Positions 51,902 through 64,000 of a stretch of DNA of 64,000 nucleotides are shown here, piece after piece. The notes below the pieces were generated by a model, which was not told the DNA's origin, searched no databases, and saw nothing but the letters and a program-made list of their open reading frames with translations. Each line of letters starts with the position of its first letter. Positions within the stretch are counted from its first letter, which is position 1. This DNA comes from Phyto melanocephala (Eukaryota > Arthropoda > Insecta > Diptera > Rhinophoridae), in the NCBI GenBank assembly GCA_941918925.1, contig OW799233.1:132152333-132216332 (forward strand), in the 5' to 3' direction. The position numbers and the translations under genes were made by a program.

Positions 51902-52605
51902 TTTATACCCTTCACCTGTGGTGCACAAGGGTATATATAGCTTTGTCATTCCGTTTGTAATTTCTACAATTTTCATTTCCGACCCCATAAAGTATATATT
52001 TTCTGAAAGCTTATGAATAGAGGAGTCGATTAAGCCCTGACCGTCTGTCCGTCTGCCCGTTTAGAAGCAACTATATGTTCCTCAGATCTGTATATGGTAT
52101 CAATCTCTTGGAAATATCCAGGAATGAATCGCTATTGAAATTCAGCACAATCGCCCCATAACTTTCTGAGATATGAGCAAAAAACCACGACCACCTCGTT
52201 TTTTTTTCACAATTACAACAACAACATACATACATACATACATACATGTAAAAAACATACCAAACAAAAAAATTTACAAAAAAAAAAATATTAAAAATAA
52301 GAAAAAAAATAATAAAAAAAACTACAAAAAAAAATTTAAAAAAAAAATTTAAAAAAAAATTTTAAAAAAATTTTTTAAAAAAATTTAAAAAAAATATAAA
52401 AAAAAATAATAAAATATAAATAATATATTAAATAAAATAAAATTTTTTTGGCTCAGCTGGGATTCGATGCCACATTTATTCTAACGTCTACGTATGCACG
52501 TATTTTATATGGGTAATGGTGATACAAACAATTGTTATTGCATGACTACACGTTGTGAAGGGTATATAAGATTCGGCACGGCCGAATATAGCACTGTTAC
52601 TTGTT
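51902..52605 (+). mobile_element. DINE-1/Helentron-like element with inverted core
   Basis: 5' hairpin TATACCCTTCACCTGTGGTG with AAGGGTATATATAGC, then conserved blocks and CTGAGATATGAGCAAAAAAC, all in plus orientation. The 3' end TTGTGAAGGGTATATAAG, hairpin ATTCGGCACGGCCGAAT, CACTGTTACTTGTT is also in plus orientation. Between them (about 52245-52490) the core and the block GGCTCAGCTGGGATTCGATG read as in minus copies, so the middle is inverted relative to both ends. Confidence 0.75.
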
Positions 52606-52964
52606 TTATTTTAAGTTTTAATTTTTTTATATTAGTGACACAAAACAGTAAATAAATCATCCAAAAGAGTAAAAAACCGGGTTTTCCACCGGTTGTAAAA
52701 CCGAATCGATCACCCTACTGCCCACGCATTCTCTCATAGAATAAACTAAAAAACAAAAACTACGACAAACTCCACCATACGAAGAATTTACAAGAGTCCG
52801 GGTTTTACTCTCGTTTTCCCACCCAACCATGTCTCAGCAATAACAATAAATATATATTAATTGGCCTAGAGTGGCTTTTTGTATTACATGAATAAATAAA
52901 TAAATAAATAAATATGAAAATAATAATTAAAAATAACAACAATAATAAAACAATAATATTAATA
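52606..52964. other. AT-rich spacer with AAAT microsatellite
   Basis: This is intergenic sequence between two DINE-like copies. An (AAAT)n run lies at about 52888-52913. No gene is seen. Confidence 0.5.
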
Positions 52965-53800
52965 AACAAGTAACAGTGCTATATTCGGCCGTGCCGAATC
53001 TTATATACCCTTCACAACGTGAATTCATGCAATAACAGTGGTTTGTGTCACCATTCATCCCATATGAAATACGTACATACATATAAAAACATACATATAT
53101 AAAAACGTCCCATTGTAAAATTATAAATTCACGTATGAATGTTAAAAAAAAAAAAAAAAAAAAAATTTAAAAAAAAAATTTTAAAAAAAAATTAAAAAAA
53201 AAAAATTTTTTTTAAAATTATTATGTATATAATATATACAAAACAAAAAAAAATAAAAAAAAAATTAAAAAAAAAAATAATAATAAAAATATAAATAATA
53301 TATTAAATAAAAAATAAAAAAAAAATAAAAAAAAAAATAATAAAAAAAATTTAAAAAAAAATTAAGAAAAAATTTTTTTGGCTCAGCTGGGATTCGATGC
53401 CACGTTTTCTCTAACCAGTATACACGTTTGTATGTATGTATGTTGTTGTTGTAATGTTGCTTTTGTGAAAAAAAAATCGAGGTGGTCGTGGGTTTTTGCT
53501 CATATCTCAGTTGTTTATGCACCGATGTTTCTGATTTTCAATAGCGATCTACTCCCGAATATTTCTGATATTTTAATACCTCACCCGAGTCCAAGCGATG
53601 TCGGGGGGCTTCAAAAAGTTGATTTCAACATACACACGGACAGACGGTCAGACGGACAGACGGACAGCGCTTAATCGACTCCCCTATTCATAAGCTTTCA
53701 GAAAATATATACTTTATGGGGTCGGAAATCAAAATTGTAGAAATTTCACACGGAATGACAAACCTATATATACCCTTTTTCACTGTGTGAAGGGTATAAA
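52965..53800 (-). mobile_element. DINE-1/Helentron-like element, short subfamily, complete
   Basis: It opens AACAAGTAACAGTGC, hairpin ATTCGGCCGTGCCGAAT, ACCCTTCACAACGTG, TGAAATACGTACATACATA. A 240-base A-rich core follows (53140-53380), then the tRNA-like block GGCTCAGCTGGGATTCGATG, GTTTTCTCTAACCAGTATAC, ATCGAGGTGGTCGTGGG, GATGTCGGGGGGCTTCAAAA, the CAGACGG repeats, ATAAGCTTTCAGAAAATATA and GGGGTCGGAAATCAAAATTG. It closes with the hairpin CCCTTTTTCACTGTGTGAAG, GGGTATAAAAA. This is the best reference copy of the short subfamily here. Frames 53265-53522 and 53378-53674 are within it and not genes. Confidence 0.88.
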
Positions 53801-54143
53801 AAAATTAATGCAGTGAGTTATACAACTATTTTCCAGCTTTTCTTTGAATACTGGTTGTAAGTTGCTGTCAGTATCGCGCCTCAGAATAAGTTAGGAGCTT
53901 AAAAACTTGAGATATGCAGTATATATTTTTAGAATCTGAAATTAGTTTTTAATATTCTTTAAATTCTCAAACCCTTAGGAAATTAAATTCAATCTTGATA
54001 CATGTTTACATGATTTTTTTACAATAAAATTATTATCATAAAAAGCATTTCTCTGCATATAAAGTGTTTGCCATATTTGTATTTAACTTAAAAAGCAATT
54101 GAAAAAGTTGCCACTCATTTGGTTTTTACTAATTTGACAGCTT

Positions 54144-54149
54144 TCAGTT
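54144..54149 (+). promoter_or_regulatory. ssh: Candidate initiator of slingshot
   Basis: TCAGTT matches the arthropod initiator TCAKTY, about 505 bases before the slingshot ATG, in a non-repeat stretch. No TATA box lies 30 bases upstream, and I see no convincing downstream element. Transcript data would be needed to confirm it. Confidence 0.3.
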
Positions 54150-54649
54150 CAATAATATGGCGTCGTGTTAAATGTCTTATAAGCCAGTGTACGTGTGTGA
54201 GTGTGTTTGTGAAAAGGGAAAAATTATAATATTTTCTTTTGTTAGAAGTTAAAACAAGAAAAAATATTTTTAATAGAATTTTGTAAATTTATATTAAATA
54301 ATTACTTATAAAATATAATCAATGAAATCGTCAAAATGAAGTTAGTGTTTTTAAAATTGAAAAAAGAATGGTAGAATAATGAATTTGTGCAACAAATGTA
54401 GAAGCTGAAGACGGCCAGTGAGTGAAAAATCTGTGCAAAAAGAAAAATTAAGGAAACGAAGACTAGAAAATTATATGTAAAAGGCAGTTGCTGAGGCAAA
54501 CAATACTTGTAGCAAACGATAAAAAATTTTAAAAAATCACTGTGGCGACGATAACTTAAATATAGAAGTCGTAACTAAACGACAAAACATCACAAAAAAT
54601 ACTTAAAAATATACAAACCAACACCACGGACAAAGGATTTTTATATAAA

Positions 54650-57600
54650 ATGGCACTAGTGACAGTACAACGTTCACCAAGTGTCACTGGTTCACCACAA
54701 TGTTCCAATTCGGTAAGAGATCTTTAAATAAATTTTTTTAGTTCTTTTTGCATATGTGCCACAAGCATCTCTACCTTAAATGTCATGGCAAATACAATGC
54801 ATACATGCATTTGAAAAAATATCTACTTATATGTATGTCGGTACCTAATTAATTAAAGTTTAAATTATCTCCAGCATATTTATTACAATAATATACATTG
54901 GATTTGAAAGCAAATTTTATTTATACATGTTTATAGAGTGTTAAAAAGGGTGTACTATTAATTTATATTTATGTTTCCTTAAACATTAAATTTATTAGTA
55001 CTGAAAATACAAAAAAGCCCATATATCGTTGTTCAATCGTTCCGATATTTTTAATTGTATGTGCACAAATAAGGCAAAAAAGTGCGAGTTGCGCAAATAT
55101 CCCTAAAAAAATTACTCATTTCTTGCATTTCTTTTATATACTGTGGCTATGACTTTGTTTTCGTTTTTGTTTTGCTTTTATTGTTGTTGGTTTTAATTTT
55201 TTTATTTTTTTTTTTGTATCAAGATGGCATAGCAAGTTAAGAAATTAAAATAATTCTACAAAAATTAATTTGGAATATTATCTACTTTATAATACCTATT
55301 ACGATTTAAAATAGTTAAATTTTAAACAACTTATGTACTAATGACCATGAAGCAATTGTAAAATTAATTAAGTGTATCCTGGTAGGTACTTACTATTTTT
55401 TTGAATGTTTTTTAACAAGATTTTTTTATGGTTTACTATTATATTTATTATTATTATTATTTAATAATTCAAAAACATATATTCAAAATTAGTAATCGCG
55501 AATAAATTGATTCAAAACAAGTACAAAATATAATCACATATAGTCGGTTTTAAAACTGATGAAAAAACCGGTTTTTGTATTCTTTAAACTGTCAGTTTTT
55601 TAATGCTGATTTTTAGAAAGCCTAACAAACCGGGGTTTTTGTTACCAAAGTAGGTTTTTTAGTTTTTGTTAATATGCATACCTTTAAAACAAATCGTATC
55701 CTATTAGTATTATTAACTCAGAAAACGTATCATAATTTTCATTTTTCTTATATACCCATGTACCTACTCTTCTATCCAAAAATGTATTTAAAATACTAGT
55801 TAAAACAAATAAAAATAATAAAAAATATATACCTACATAGGTACATAGGTACCTAAATTAAAAAAAAAAAACTTTACGAAAAATATATACAGCAATTAAA
55901 TAATGTTCTTTAATAAAAAAAGATTTTGTTCCAGACCTTTTAATTGTCTTTTATGTTTTTGAGATAATTTTAAACAAAATACATAAGTGATTTTCTAAAA
56001 AACATACAATACTGTGTTCAAATAATTTATTTATTTGTTAATTTCAAACAAAAAATTTTATCCAGCGTTTTAAGTAATACTTAAGCATATTGATAATTTT
56101 CTATAAAACTGAAAATTTTTTTTATATATATACACACATACATAAGTGAGAACTTATCGAACATTTATTTGCATCAAAAATTTGTAAAAAAAATGGTAAA
56201 TTTTCTTCATTGAAAAGTAAAAACATACATATGTATGCATATATTTTGTAATTATTTTTTATATCAAAAACAAGTAACAAACGTTTATTATAATTCAGTA
56301 ATTTTTTTTAGTTTTTGCCTTAATGATGCAAATTACTAGTAGGTAAAACCTGCCCTTATTTTCTGTAGCTTGTTTCTCCTTCAATATTAGAATAGTTTAA
56401 TGCATAATTTTAATCAATATTTATCTAACTTGCCTTTTATAGTCATATAAACAAATATATCGAATCTCTGTTGTGCGCTCTCTTAACAAATTTCATTATT
56501 TAGTGTGCTTTTGTGTTATTTCTTAGCTCTTTGATGATTGTCAAAAATTTGTTGACCTTGCCTCCACTTATATTTTTTTTATCTTTTATTTAATATTTTA
56601 TATACCTACATACATATGTATGTTTATTTTTTTTTTTTTTCTTTGTGCCTTGAAATTTATTTTGTAAACATTTACGTTTTAGTTGCTACTTTTTTAGTTT
56701 TAAGTTTTTGTTTGTGTGTATTCCATAAATAAGAATGAAAAAAATTCATAGACAAATTGTAATTTTATTTAAAAGTAATTTAATTTTTATTCTTTTTGAA
56801 GTAGTTTTAAACAGCTAAAAATCCTAATTATTGTTTTATTTTCAATTAAAGTTTTAACTTTCTTCCTCTATTTATTTATTAAACATTTGAATATGTAATC
56901 CAATATATCAAACAGAGGAATTGAATGCTCTTTGTAAAACAACATTATAATTTTGATTATGGTGATTCACAAATTTTACCTCCCCTATTTAAATGTTTTG
57001 TTTTAATAAATTTATATTACTTTTGTTGAAAATAAAATAAAATTTGTATTTTCGTTTTAATTCTTACTAGACTGTTTATAAAAATCATCATTGTAATCAT
57101 GATTACTGATGGTGTGGCATGATTGGTCACTGTTTGATTTATTTAGTTGTGTTCTTTCTACTTTTAATTTTAAATAAATAAGGTGTATAGAAAGTAAATA
57201 ATAATAATCTACCACTTTCATTATTATCTTATATAAATAAATACATATATGTACATATGTATGTATGCGTAATAATTATTATAGGTGTCCGTCGTATCTA
57301 TTTCTGTGTAGAATGGATAGTTTATTTTTTCCTCAAAAAAAAAAAAAAAAAATATATATTAATAAAAAATATTTTGTATACATATGTACACATATACATA
57401 TGTACATATGCAGCCGCATACATAAATACAGTATTCTTATTGCGCTTTTTTATGTTTATTGCTGTTTATTACAAGTGTTTCCTTAAAAACTGAAATAAAT
57501 TTATAACTTTGTATGCATTTTAAATTGAACAAGGTAATTTTCTTGAGAATTTTGATAACTGTATATTTCTTTGCTTTTTGATTAGTAACTAATTTGCTTA

Positions 57601-60600
57601 AATATTTATTTGTAACAATAAATAACTTACTGTTGCGGCTGTTAGAGTAGTGTTTAAATCTATAACCGCAAATCATTATTTTCATAACATTAGAGTATTA
57701 TTTAAAATTCTTAACATTTTCTTTGTGTTATATGTAAGTATGTATATGAATGTACATACAGTAGTGTGGAGAAAAGTGCACATGTTAAATGTCTTTAGCA
57801 AAGAACATTGTCTGGGGTATAATTGGTCAGTAGTACTGATGACAGAGTCAATTACAAATCAGTACTATTTCACTATAGACATTTCGTTCAGGTTAGGAAT
57901 TTCTGACATTTTTATAATTTGTATTTGTGGTAGGCTTAGTATAAACAAGTAACAGTGCTATATTCGGCCGTGCCGAATCTTATATTCCCTTCACAACGTG
58001 TAGTCATGCAATAACAATAGCTTGTATCACCATTCATCTGTAAAAAACATACTATTGCAAAATTATAATTGAGTATGTATGTTTCTAAAAAAAAATTACA
58101 AAGAAAAAAAATTTTTAAAAAATGAAAAAAATAATAAAAATATAAGTAATATATAAAATAAAAAAAAAATTTTTGGCTCAGCTGGGATTCGATGCCACGT
58201 TTATTATAACCAGTATATATGTATGTTGTTGTTGTAACTGTGAAAGAAAGTTATAGGGCGATTGTGTTGAATTTCAATAGCGATTCATTCCCGGATATTT
58301 CCAAAAGATTGATACCATACACAGATCTGGGGAACATATATTTGCTTCTAAAAGTTGATTTCAACCAACACACGGGCAGACGGACAGACGGTCAGGGCTT
58401 AATCGACTCCTCTTTTCATAAGCTTTCAGAAAATATATACTTTATGGGGTCGGAAATGAAAATTGTAGAAATTACAAACGGAATGACAAAGCTATATATA
58501 TATACCCTTGTGCACCACAGGTGAAGGGTATAAAAAATTACTTTATACTCTTGTGTTTTTATTATAAATTAATTTCAAAAACCATAAGATTTCAATTACG
58601 TTAAAAAAATTGGAGTATATTTAATGTTTTCTATAAAAAAAGTAAAAATATAAAAAAAAAATAACTATAAAAATATGATTAAAATTTTAATTTAGAATTT
58701 GTATTTATTTAAAAAATGAGGTGGAATGAACAACTGATAAAAATTTAAAATTTTCATTATTTATTTATTTATTTATTTATTCAAAGTATTATAAAGCCTC
58801 CTTAGTCCAATTAAAATATATTACATAGTTAAATCCTGAACATTAATATTATAAAAATTATCTACAAATAAAAACCTAACATAGGTACATATGTATATGA
58901 AAATATCTTTTAACTGATTATATATGTATATACAAACTAGTAATTACAGTTGTTTAAAAATGTATAAAATACCAAATATAAAAAAAAACAAGTAAAAGCG
59001 CTATATTCGGCCGTGCCGAATCTTATATACCCTTCACAACGTGTAGTCATGCAATAACAGTAAATTCACGTATGTATGTTAAAAAAAAAACAAAAAAAAA
59101 AAAAATAAAAAATAAAAAAAAAATTTAAAAAAAAAAAATTTAAAAAAAAAATTAAAAAAAAAAAATTATTATATACATATATAATATATATAAAACAAAA
59201 AAAAAATAAAAAAAAAATTAAAAAAAAAAAAATAAAAAAAAATAATAATAAAAATATATATAATATATTAAATAAAAAATAAAAAAAAAAATAAAAAAAA
59301 AATTAAAAAAAAAAATTTTAAAAAAATTTAAAAAAAAATTTAAAAAAAAATTTTTTTGCCTCAGCTGGGATTCGATGCCACGTTTTCTCTAACCAGTATA
59401 CACGTTTGTATGTATGTATGTTGTTGTTGTAATGTTGTTTTTATGAAAAGAAAATCGAGGTGGTCGTGGGTTTTTGCTCATATCTCAGTTGCTTATGTAC
59501 CGATGTTTCTGATTTTCAATACCGATCTACTCCCGAATATTTCTGATATTTTAATACCTTACCCGGGTCCAACCTATGTCGGGGGGCTTCAAAAAGTTGA
59601 TTTCAACATACACACGGACAGACGGTCAGACGGACAGACGGTCAGGGCTTAATCGACTCCTCTATTCATAAGCTTTCAGAAAATATATACTTTATGGGGT
59701 CGGAAATGAAAATTGTAGAAATTTCACACGGAATGACAAACCTATATATACCCTTTTTCACTGGGTGAAGGGTATAAAAATAAATAAATAGTGAATGCCT
59801 GAGTTCAACACATGATGAAGTTTGTTTGTTGACATGAATTGTATAAAATATATTATGGATTAAGGGGGACATGTAGAATGTCTTCTTTTGCACTATTAAT
59901 TTTGAATTTATTAAAAATGTTTTTCACTAATGCAAAATGCAGTGTGGACCATTTAAAATTTGAGTCTTCCATAAAATGTAGTGATTATATTAGAATGTAA
60001 CAATATCATTTTTTTAAATGCAACTAAAGAATAACAGTAATTAATAATGGTGTTATCGAATGATGTAATATATATACATGTAAACATATGTTAGAGGTCT
60101 TTTTCTCTTATCAATTACGACTGGCCCGTCAGTATCCCATCTGATCAATCAATTTTTTTCCTCCAAGAAGAACGATGACGAGTTGATGTTGAGAGATGTT
60201 CTTGCACATTTTCAGTAACAGCAGCAATGTTTTCGATTGAACCAACTGGGTTGCTTTGTCCATGCATTTTCACGAACTCGCTTCACAAATTGACGCACAA
60301 ACTGAACTGAAGGCCGATCTCTTCTCAAAAATTGTCCACATAAATTTTTTACAATTTGCGTTAAAGACTCTGCTTTGCAAACTTCATATAACAAAAAATA
60401 TTGAAAAGCGAACTAATATTTTGTTTTATAAAGTTTGAAATTTGGAAAGATGGCGAATTTTGTCGAATTCGCTACTGCGTATACATTGTTAGGTGTACCA
60501 TCGCTTAAATCATATAATTTTTAGTATTTTATTTTTTATTTTTATTTTATTTTTTTCTTTAACAATATAAATAGCAAATTGTTCCTATACAAAATTCGAA

Positions 60601-63600
60601 TAATTGTATTACATTAACAACTACATATTTCGTTTGAGTGATAATTGTTTATTTAACTATTCAAATTCGTGACAATTATCCATACTTTGTAACGAAGAGC
60701 TAAAATATTAACTTTAAATTTTTGTTAATAGGATAGTGAAGCCGATGAAGATGAGGGCAGCAAAATTGAAAAGAGCGAATGTTTCTTTGCTGGCAAAGGC
60801 ACCGCATTAGTATTAGCGCTCAAAGATATTCCACAACACCCAGAACGTCGTCTAAGTACCGATTCTATAAGATCAACGAATAGCACACAAAGTAACAATT
60901 CCGATATACAACAACATTTGCAGTCCATGTTTTATTTGATACGGCATGAGGAAACATTAAAAATGGTAAGAAGCTTAATTGACCATTATTATCTAATTAG
61001 GATTATCCTGTTATTACATTTCATTTAAGGCTGTTAAATTGGAATCACAACGTGCTAATCGCACACGTTATTTAGTTATTGCATCTCGTTGTTGTTATCG
61101 CTCTACAACCACCGAAAGGCGTAGTAAAATAATGCGTCATAACTCAGCTAGGGTTGCTTCAACATCATCATCATCATTATCAACAGCAACGTCATTAGCG
61201 TCTGTGGGTGGGTCTAATACAGCATCGGCAACAATAGGTACTGCACGTCAGTTATCCGTCGATAGTAACAGACCATCGTCACAGCATTTGCAGCAACTTC
61301 AACAAATTGATGATAATTGGGTGGAACTGCGTGATAAACGTTTTTCGTCAAATTCCTCGGCCTCGAATCGTCAAAGTCTTAAATGTGATTCTTCAGATAA
61401 AATTAGTGCTGCAGGTGATAGTAAAACTAGCACGGCTACAACAATACAAACAACTGCCAATCCCAATATTACGGCTGGTTCCTCTACTAACTCAAACACG
61501 GCTAATGCCGCCAACAGTGGACAAGATTGTGTGGGAGTTGAAGAATCTTGCCTGCTTGGCATTGATTGCAATGAACGCACTACGATCGGTTTGGTTGTGC
61601 CAATATTGGCTGATACTACCATACATCTGGATGGTGATGGGTAAGAATATTGTAAAGTTTTAGTTCATAAAAAAGTTGTAAAAGTTGTTACTTTTTTTTG
61701 CATATGTACACAGTGGTTTTAGTGTGTCTGTTTATGGTAAAACTCATATTTTTAAGCCAGTTTCTGTACAAGCGATGTGGTAAGTCGATGCAAAGATGCT
61801 GTTGTTAGATAGTTGATGTATAAGTTATTTTTCTTTCAATAGGTCTGCATTGCAAACTCTACATAAGGTATCCCAAAAGGCTCGTGAGAATAATTTTTAT
61901 CCGGGTGGTCCCTCGCATGATTGGCTGTCATGTTATGAAAGTCGCGTAGAATCAGAGCAGTCATGCCTTAATGAATGGAATGCTATGGATTCAATAGAAA
62001 GCCGTCGACCACCTTCACCAGATGCCATACGTAATAAGTAAGTTTTTTTTTTTAATTTTCTCAGTAAAATATATCGTGTTAAATACTTTTGTTTTGTTAT
62101 TTTAGACCCACTGCTAAAGAAGAAACCGAACGTGTGATTAAAATGAAACTAAAAGAAATTATGATGTCTGTTGACTTGGATGAGGTTACTTCAAAATATA
62201 TACGCAGTCGTTTGGAGGAACATTTAGATATGGATTTGGGCGAATACAAATCCTTTATAGACGAGGAAATGTTAATGATATTAGGTCAGATGGATGCTCC
62301 CACCGAAATATTCGATCATGTATATTTAGGCTCAGAATGGAATGCAAGCAACTTAGAGGAATTACAGAAAAATGGGTAAATATTATTTTGATTAAAGCAC
62401 TGAATTCGAACCTAACAGCAAAAATATTCGAACATTTTCCAGAGTTCGTCATATTTTGAATGTAACACGTGAAATTGACAATTTCTTTCCGGGCATGTTT
62501 GACTATTTAAATGTACGTGTGTACGATGATGAAAAAACCAATTTACTTAAACACTGGGATAATACATATCGCTATATATCGCGAGCTAAAGCCGAGGGAT
62601 CCAAAGTTTTGGTTCATTGTAAAATGGGAGTCAGTCGTTCGGCTTCTGTGGTTATTGCGTATGCCATGAAAGCATACAATTGGGAATTTCAAAAGGCTTT
62701 GCAGCATGTTAAGCAAAGACGCAACTGCATTAAGCCAAATAAGAATTTTCTCAATCAATTGGAGACGTATAGGGGAATGTTAGATGCCATGAAAAATAAG
62801 GAAAAACTGCAGCGCAGTAAAAGTGAAACAAATTTAAAGAGCACAAAAGATGCCCGCCTGTTGCCGGGTAGCGAACCCACACCTCTAATACAGGCTCTAA
62901 ATCAATCAAAATCAAAGTCAGGCGGAGACGCCACCGACGTGGAATCCGTAATTGGTGCGACCTCAATTGATGTGCCCGACATGACTAATATGGCTCGTCC
63001 TACAGCACGAAGCGATCACAAGCATAGACGATATGCCCGAAGGTCGAGTAGCACTTCGCCGCGTACTATACAGTCACCAATGGCAACGACAATTGTAATG
63101 AAGCAACAGTCACAAAGTTTAGAGAATCTAACACCTGACCGTAGTATAGCAGACGAACCAAAAAATATGCGTTTTCCCGGTAGCAATGGAGAAAACTATA
63201 GCGTTACACAAAATCAAGTTTTACACATACAGAAGCATACGCCGCCTTTAAATACATCATTATTTTTGGCATCTTTGGCTCGCAGAGATGAGCAAAAATT
63301 GCAAACATCGCCCTCAGGAGCCATGTCTGTGCGTACCATTGTGTACGATTTGGAGAATCATCAGGCGCAAGATGCAACAAGAAAGACACTAAATTTGCCA
63401 TTTGAAAAAACTACCGAGGAAGAGGAGACTGTTGCTGACGACAGTGCAAAATGTTTAGATGAGGACAATGGTGGCGGTTGTAGTGCAAAGGTGAGTAGTC
63501 CAGTGTGGACTTCATCGGCCAAGCTAATTACACAAACATCAAATATTGTCGCCACAAGTATACCGTCGTTCAATCGAGAGGAGGTCATACAAAAACGTCA

Positions 63601-64000
63601 GCATAATCGCAAGACCCAATCCTGGGCTGCTAGTAGTGGTGGAATTATAATGGATGCCAGCTGCCGGGGTTCAAATAGCAGCATTGATTCGATCTCAACC
63701 CAAACATCTGCACCTTCCTCTGTTGCATCCTATGAAGGTATAGTACGTACACGTTCCCGCCAAAGAGAATTACCCTCTCGTCATGCCTCCTGGGGATCTG
63801 GTGACACTCGTGGTAGTATGCCAATTCGCAACAGCTCCTGGGGAGCTTATGACACCAACCGCAACAGTTGCCAGTATAATTTTAGCCAGCATTCAAATGC
63901 TAATGCCATCTTTGAAGGTCAAATTCACGAACTAAACACGAGTAATAAGACTGCTTTAACAACAACTCATTATCAACATCACCACCACCAACATCATTTC
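54650..64000 (+). CDS. ssh: Slingshot cofilin phosphatase, seven exons, 3' end beyond window
   Basis: Dual-specificity phosphatase that removes the inhibitory phosphate from cofilin and so promotes actin turnover. The exons are 54650-54712, 60732-60965, 61030-61640, 61714-61779, 61843-62037, 62106-62375 and 62443-64000 (open at the edge). All junctions are GT-AG with matching phases, giving 999 residues so far. The N-terminus MALVTVQRSPSV and ECFFAGKGTALVLALKDIP mark the slingshot A region. Residues about 393-455 form the DEK-C-like domain (EIMMSVDLDEVTSKYIRSRL). The phosphatase domain follows, with the signature HCKMGVSRS; the catalytic Cys is residue 539 and the Arg 545. The tail keeps KNMRFPGSNGENYSVTQNQV and RELPSRHASWGSGD. 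Exon 3 carries an S/T/A/N-rich insert (about residues 135-270). The first intron is 6 kb and repeat-bearing. Confidence 0.96.
57944..58535 (-). mobile_element. DINE-1/Helentron-like element
   Basis: AACAAGTAACAGTGC, hairpin ATTCGGCCGTGCCGAAT, CCCTTCACAACGTGTAG; short A-rich core; tRNA-like block GGCTCAGCTGGGATTCGATG. Then come AGTTATAGGGCGATTGTGTT, ATTCATTCCCGGATATTTCC, ATAAGCTTTCAGAAAATATA and AATTACAAACGGAATGAC. It closes CCCTTGTGCACCACAGGTGA, AGGGTATAAAAA. The GTGCACCACAG end matches the hairpin variant of the long subfamily. Confidence 0.82.
58987..59779 (-). mobile_element. DINE-1/Helentron-like element, short subfamily
   Basis: AACAAGTAAAAGCGC, hairpin ATTCGGCCGTGCCGAAT, ACCCTTCACAACGTGTAG. 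A 270-base A-rich core (59080-59357) is followed by the tRNA-like block CCTCAGCTGGGATTCGATGC, TCTAACCAGTATACACG, GTCGGGGGGCTTCAAAAAG, CAGACGG repeats and ATAAGCTTTCAGAAAATATA. The end CCCTTTTTCACTGGGTGAAG, GGGTATAAAAA is intact. It lies in intron 1 of slingshot, antisense to the gene. Confidence 0.85.
59788..59905 (-). repeat. Unclassified interspersed repeat X, copy 4 (partial)
   Basis: AAATAGTGAATGCCTGAG, then TTTGTTTGTTGACATGAATTG and TTCTTTTGCACTATTAATTT are shared with the copies in the Nmnat intron (AAATAGTGAATGCATGAG at about 45211). It directly follows a DINE-like copy. Confidence 0.5.
60130..60450 (-). pseudogene. Mariner transposase N-terminal fragment
   Basis: Minus reading gives an ESLTQIVKNLCGQFLRRDRP, then SVQFVRQFVKRVREN stretch (60240-60380). 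It then continues through stops with a decayed GSVDKATQ / ENIAAV-like stretch. It matches the N-terminal helix-turn-helix of the mariner group seen elsewhere here (pattern VGxxFRRxxxPSxxTIRRLVxKF). No catalytic domain follows. It lies in intron 1 of slingshot, 280 bases before exon 2. Confidence 0.6.

Larger units (their letters stand above)
54713..60731 (+). other. ssh: Intron 1 of slingshot, 6.0 kb
   Basis: The donor is GTAAGA at 54713; the acceptor ends at TTAATAG (60731). It contains two DINE-like copies (57944-58535, 58987-59779), a repeat X fragment (59788-59905) and a mariner N-terminal fragment (60130-60450). The AT-rich first half (54720-57940) shows no gene; frames such as 57257-57493 are low-complexity. 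Confidence 0.85.

Noticed and set aside
53390..53430. tRNA gene suggested by GGGATTCGATGCC
   Set aside because: There is no acceptor stem, the A-B spacing is too short and it recurs in every DINE-like copy; it is treated as a tRNA-like part of the repeat.
57257..57493. Two overlapping plus frames in slingshot intron 1
   Set aside because: They translate an ATGTACATATG-rich and poly-A patch; no motif, and they overlap in different frames.
61307..61663. 118-codon frame and 83-codon minus frame in slingshot exon 3
   Set aside because: They are other-frame shadows of the conserved slingshot reading frame.

Overview
The window is AT-rich, intron-containing insect DNA. Three genes, recognised from their conceptual proteins, match neighbours known from Drosophila melanogaster 96B: an amino-acid transporter of the mahogany type (minus strand, about 26.9-35.7 kb), Nmnat (minus strand, 44.5-49.2 kb) and the cofilin phosphatase slingshot (plus strand, 54.65 kb to beyond the right edge). 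This gene order and the repeat content point to a cyclorrhaphan fly, probably a calyptrate with an expanded genome. The species cannot be fixed from the sequence alone.

The first 27 kb hold no gene I can support. They hold transposon remains in AT-rich filler: a 1.3 kb foldback element nested in a palindromic MITE (1.76-3.17 kb), a decayed Tc1/mariner copy (4.4-5.6 kb), a mariner C-terminal fragment (7.7 kb), a decayed non-LTR retrotransposon with RT, RNase H and Cys/His tail (8.3-9.9 kb), several DINE-1/Helentron-like copies, a second type of mariner remnant (19.4-20.05 kb), a pair of nested TIR elements (21.1-22.9 kb) and another mariner copy (25.6-26.6 kb).

The middle (26.9-49.2 kb) holds the two minus-strand genes. 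The transporter has six coding exons; its 6.9 kb intron 4 is filled with repeats. Nmnat has five coding exons; its last intron contains a 200-base assembly gap. Between the two genes lie a Helitron with 121-bp internal tandem repeats and several mariner fragments. The right part (49.2-64 kb) is a repeat-rich divergent intergenic region followed by slingshot: a 21-residue first coding exon, a 6 kb intron carrying two DINE-like copies and a mariner N-terminal fragment, then six closely spaced exons with the DEK-C and phosphatase domains.

The three genes work in separate processes: amino-acid transport, NAD synthesis with axon maintenance, and actin dynamics. I see no operon-like link between them; the shared feature is conserved gene order. 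The unusual content is in the repeats. More than a dozen copies or pieces of one DINE-1/Helentron-like family carry a conserved tRNA-like internal segment, and several TIR, foldback and unclassified families appear whose autonomous partners are not in the window.
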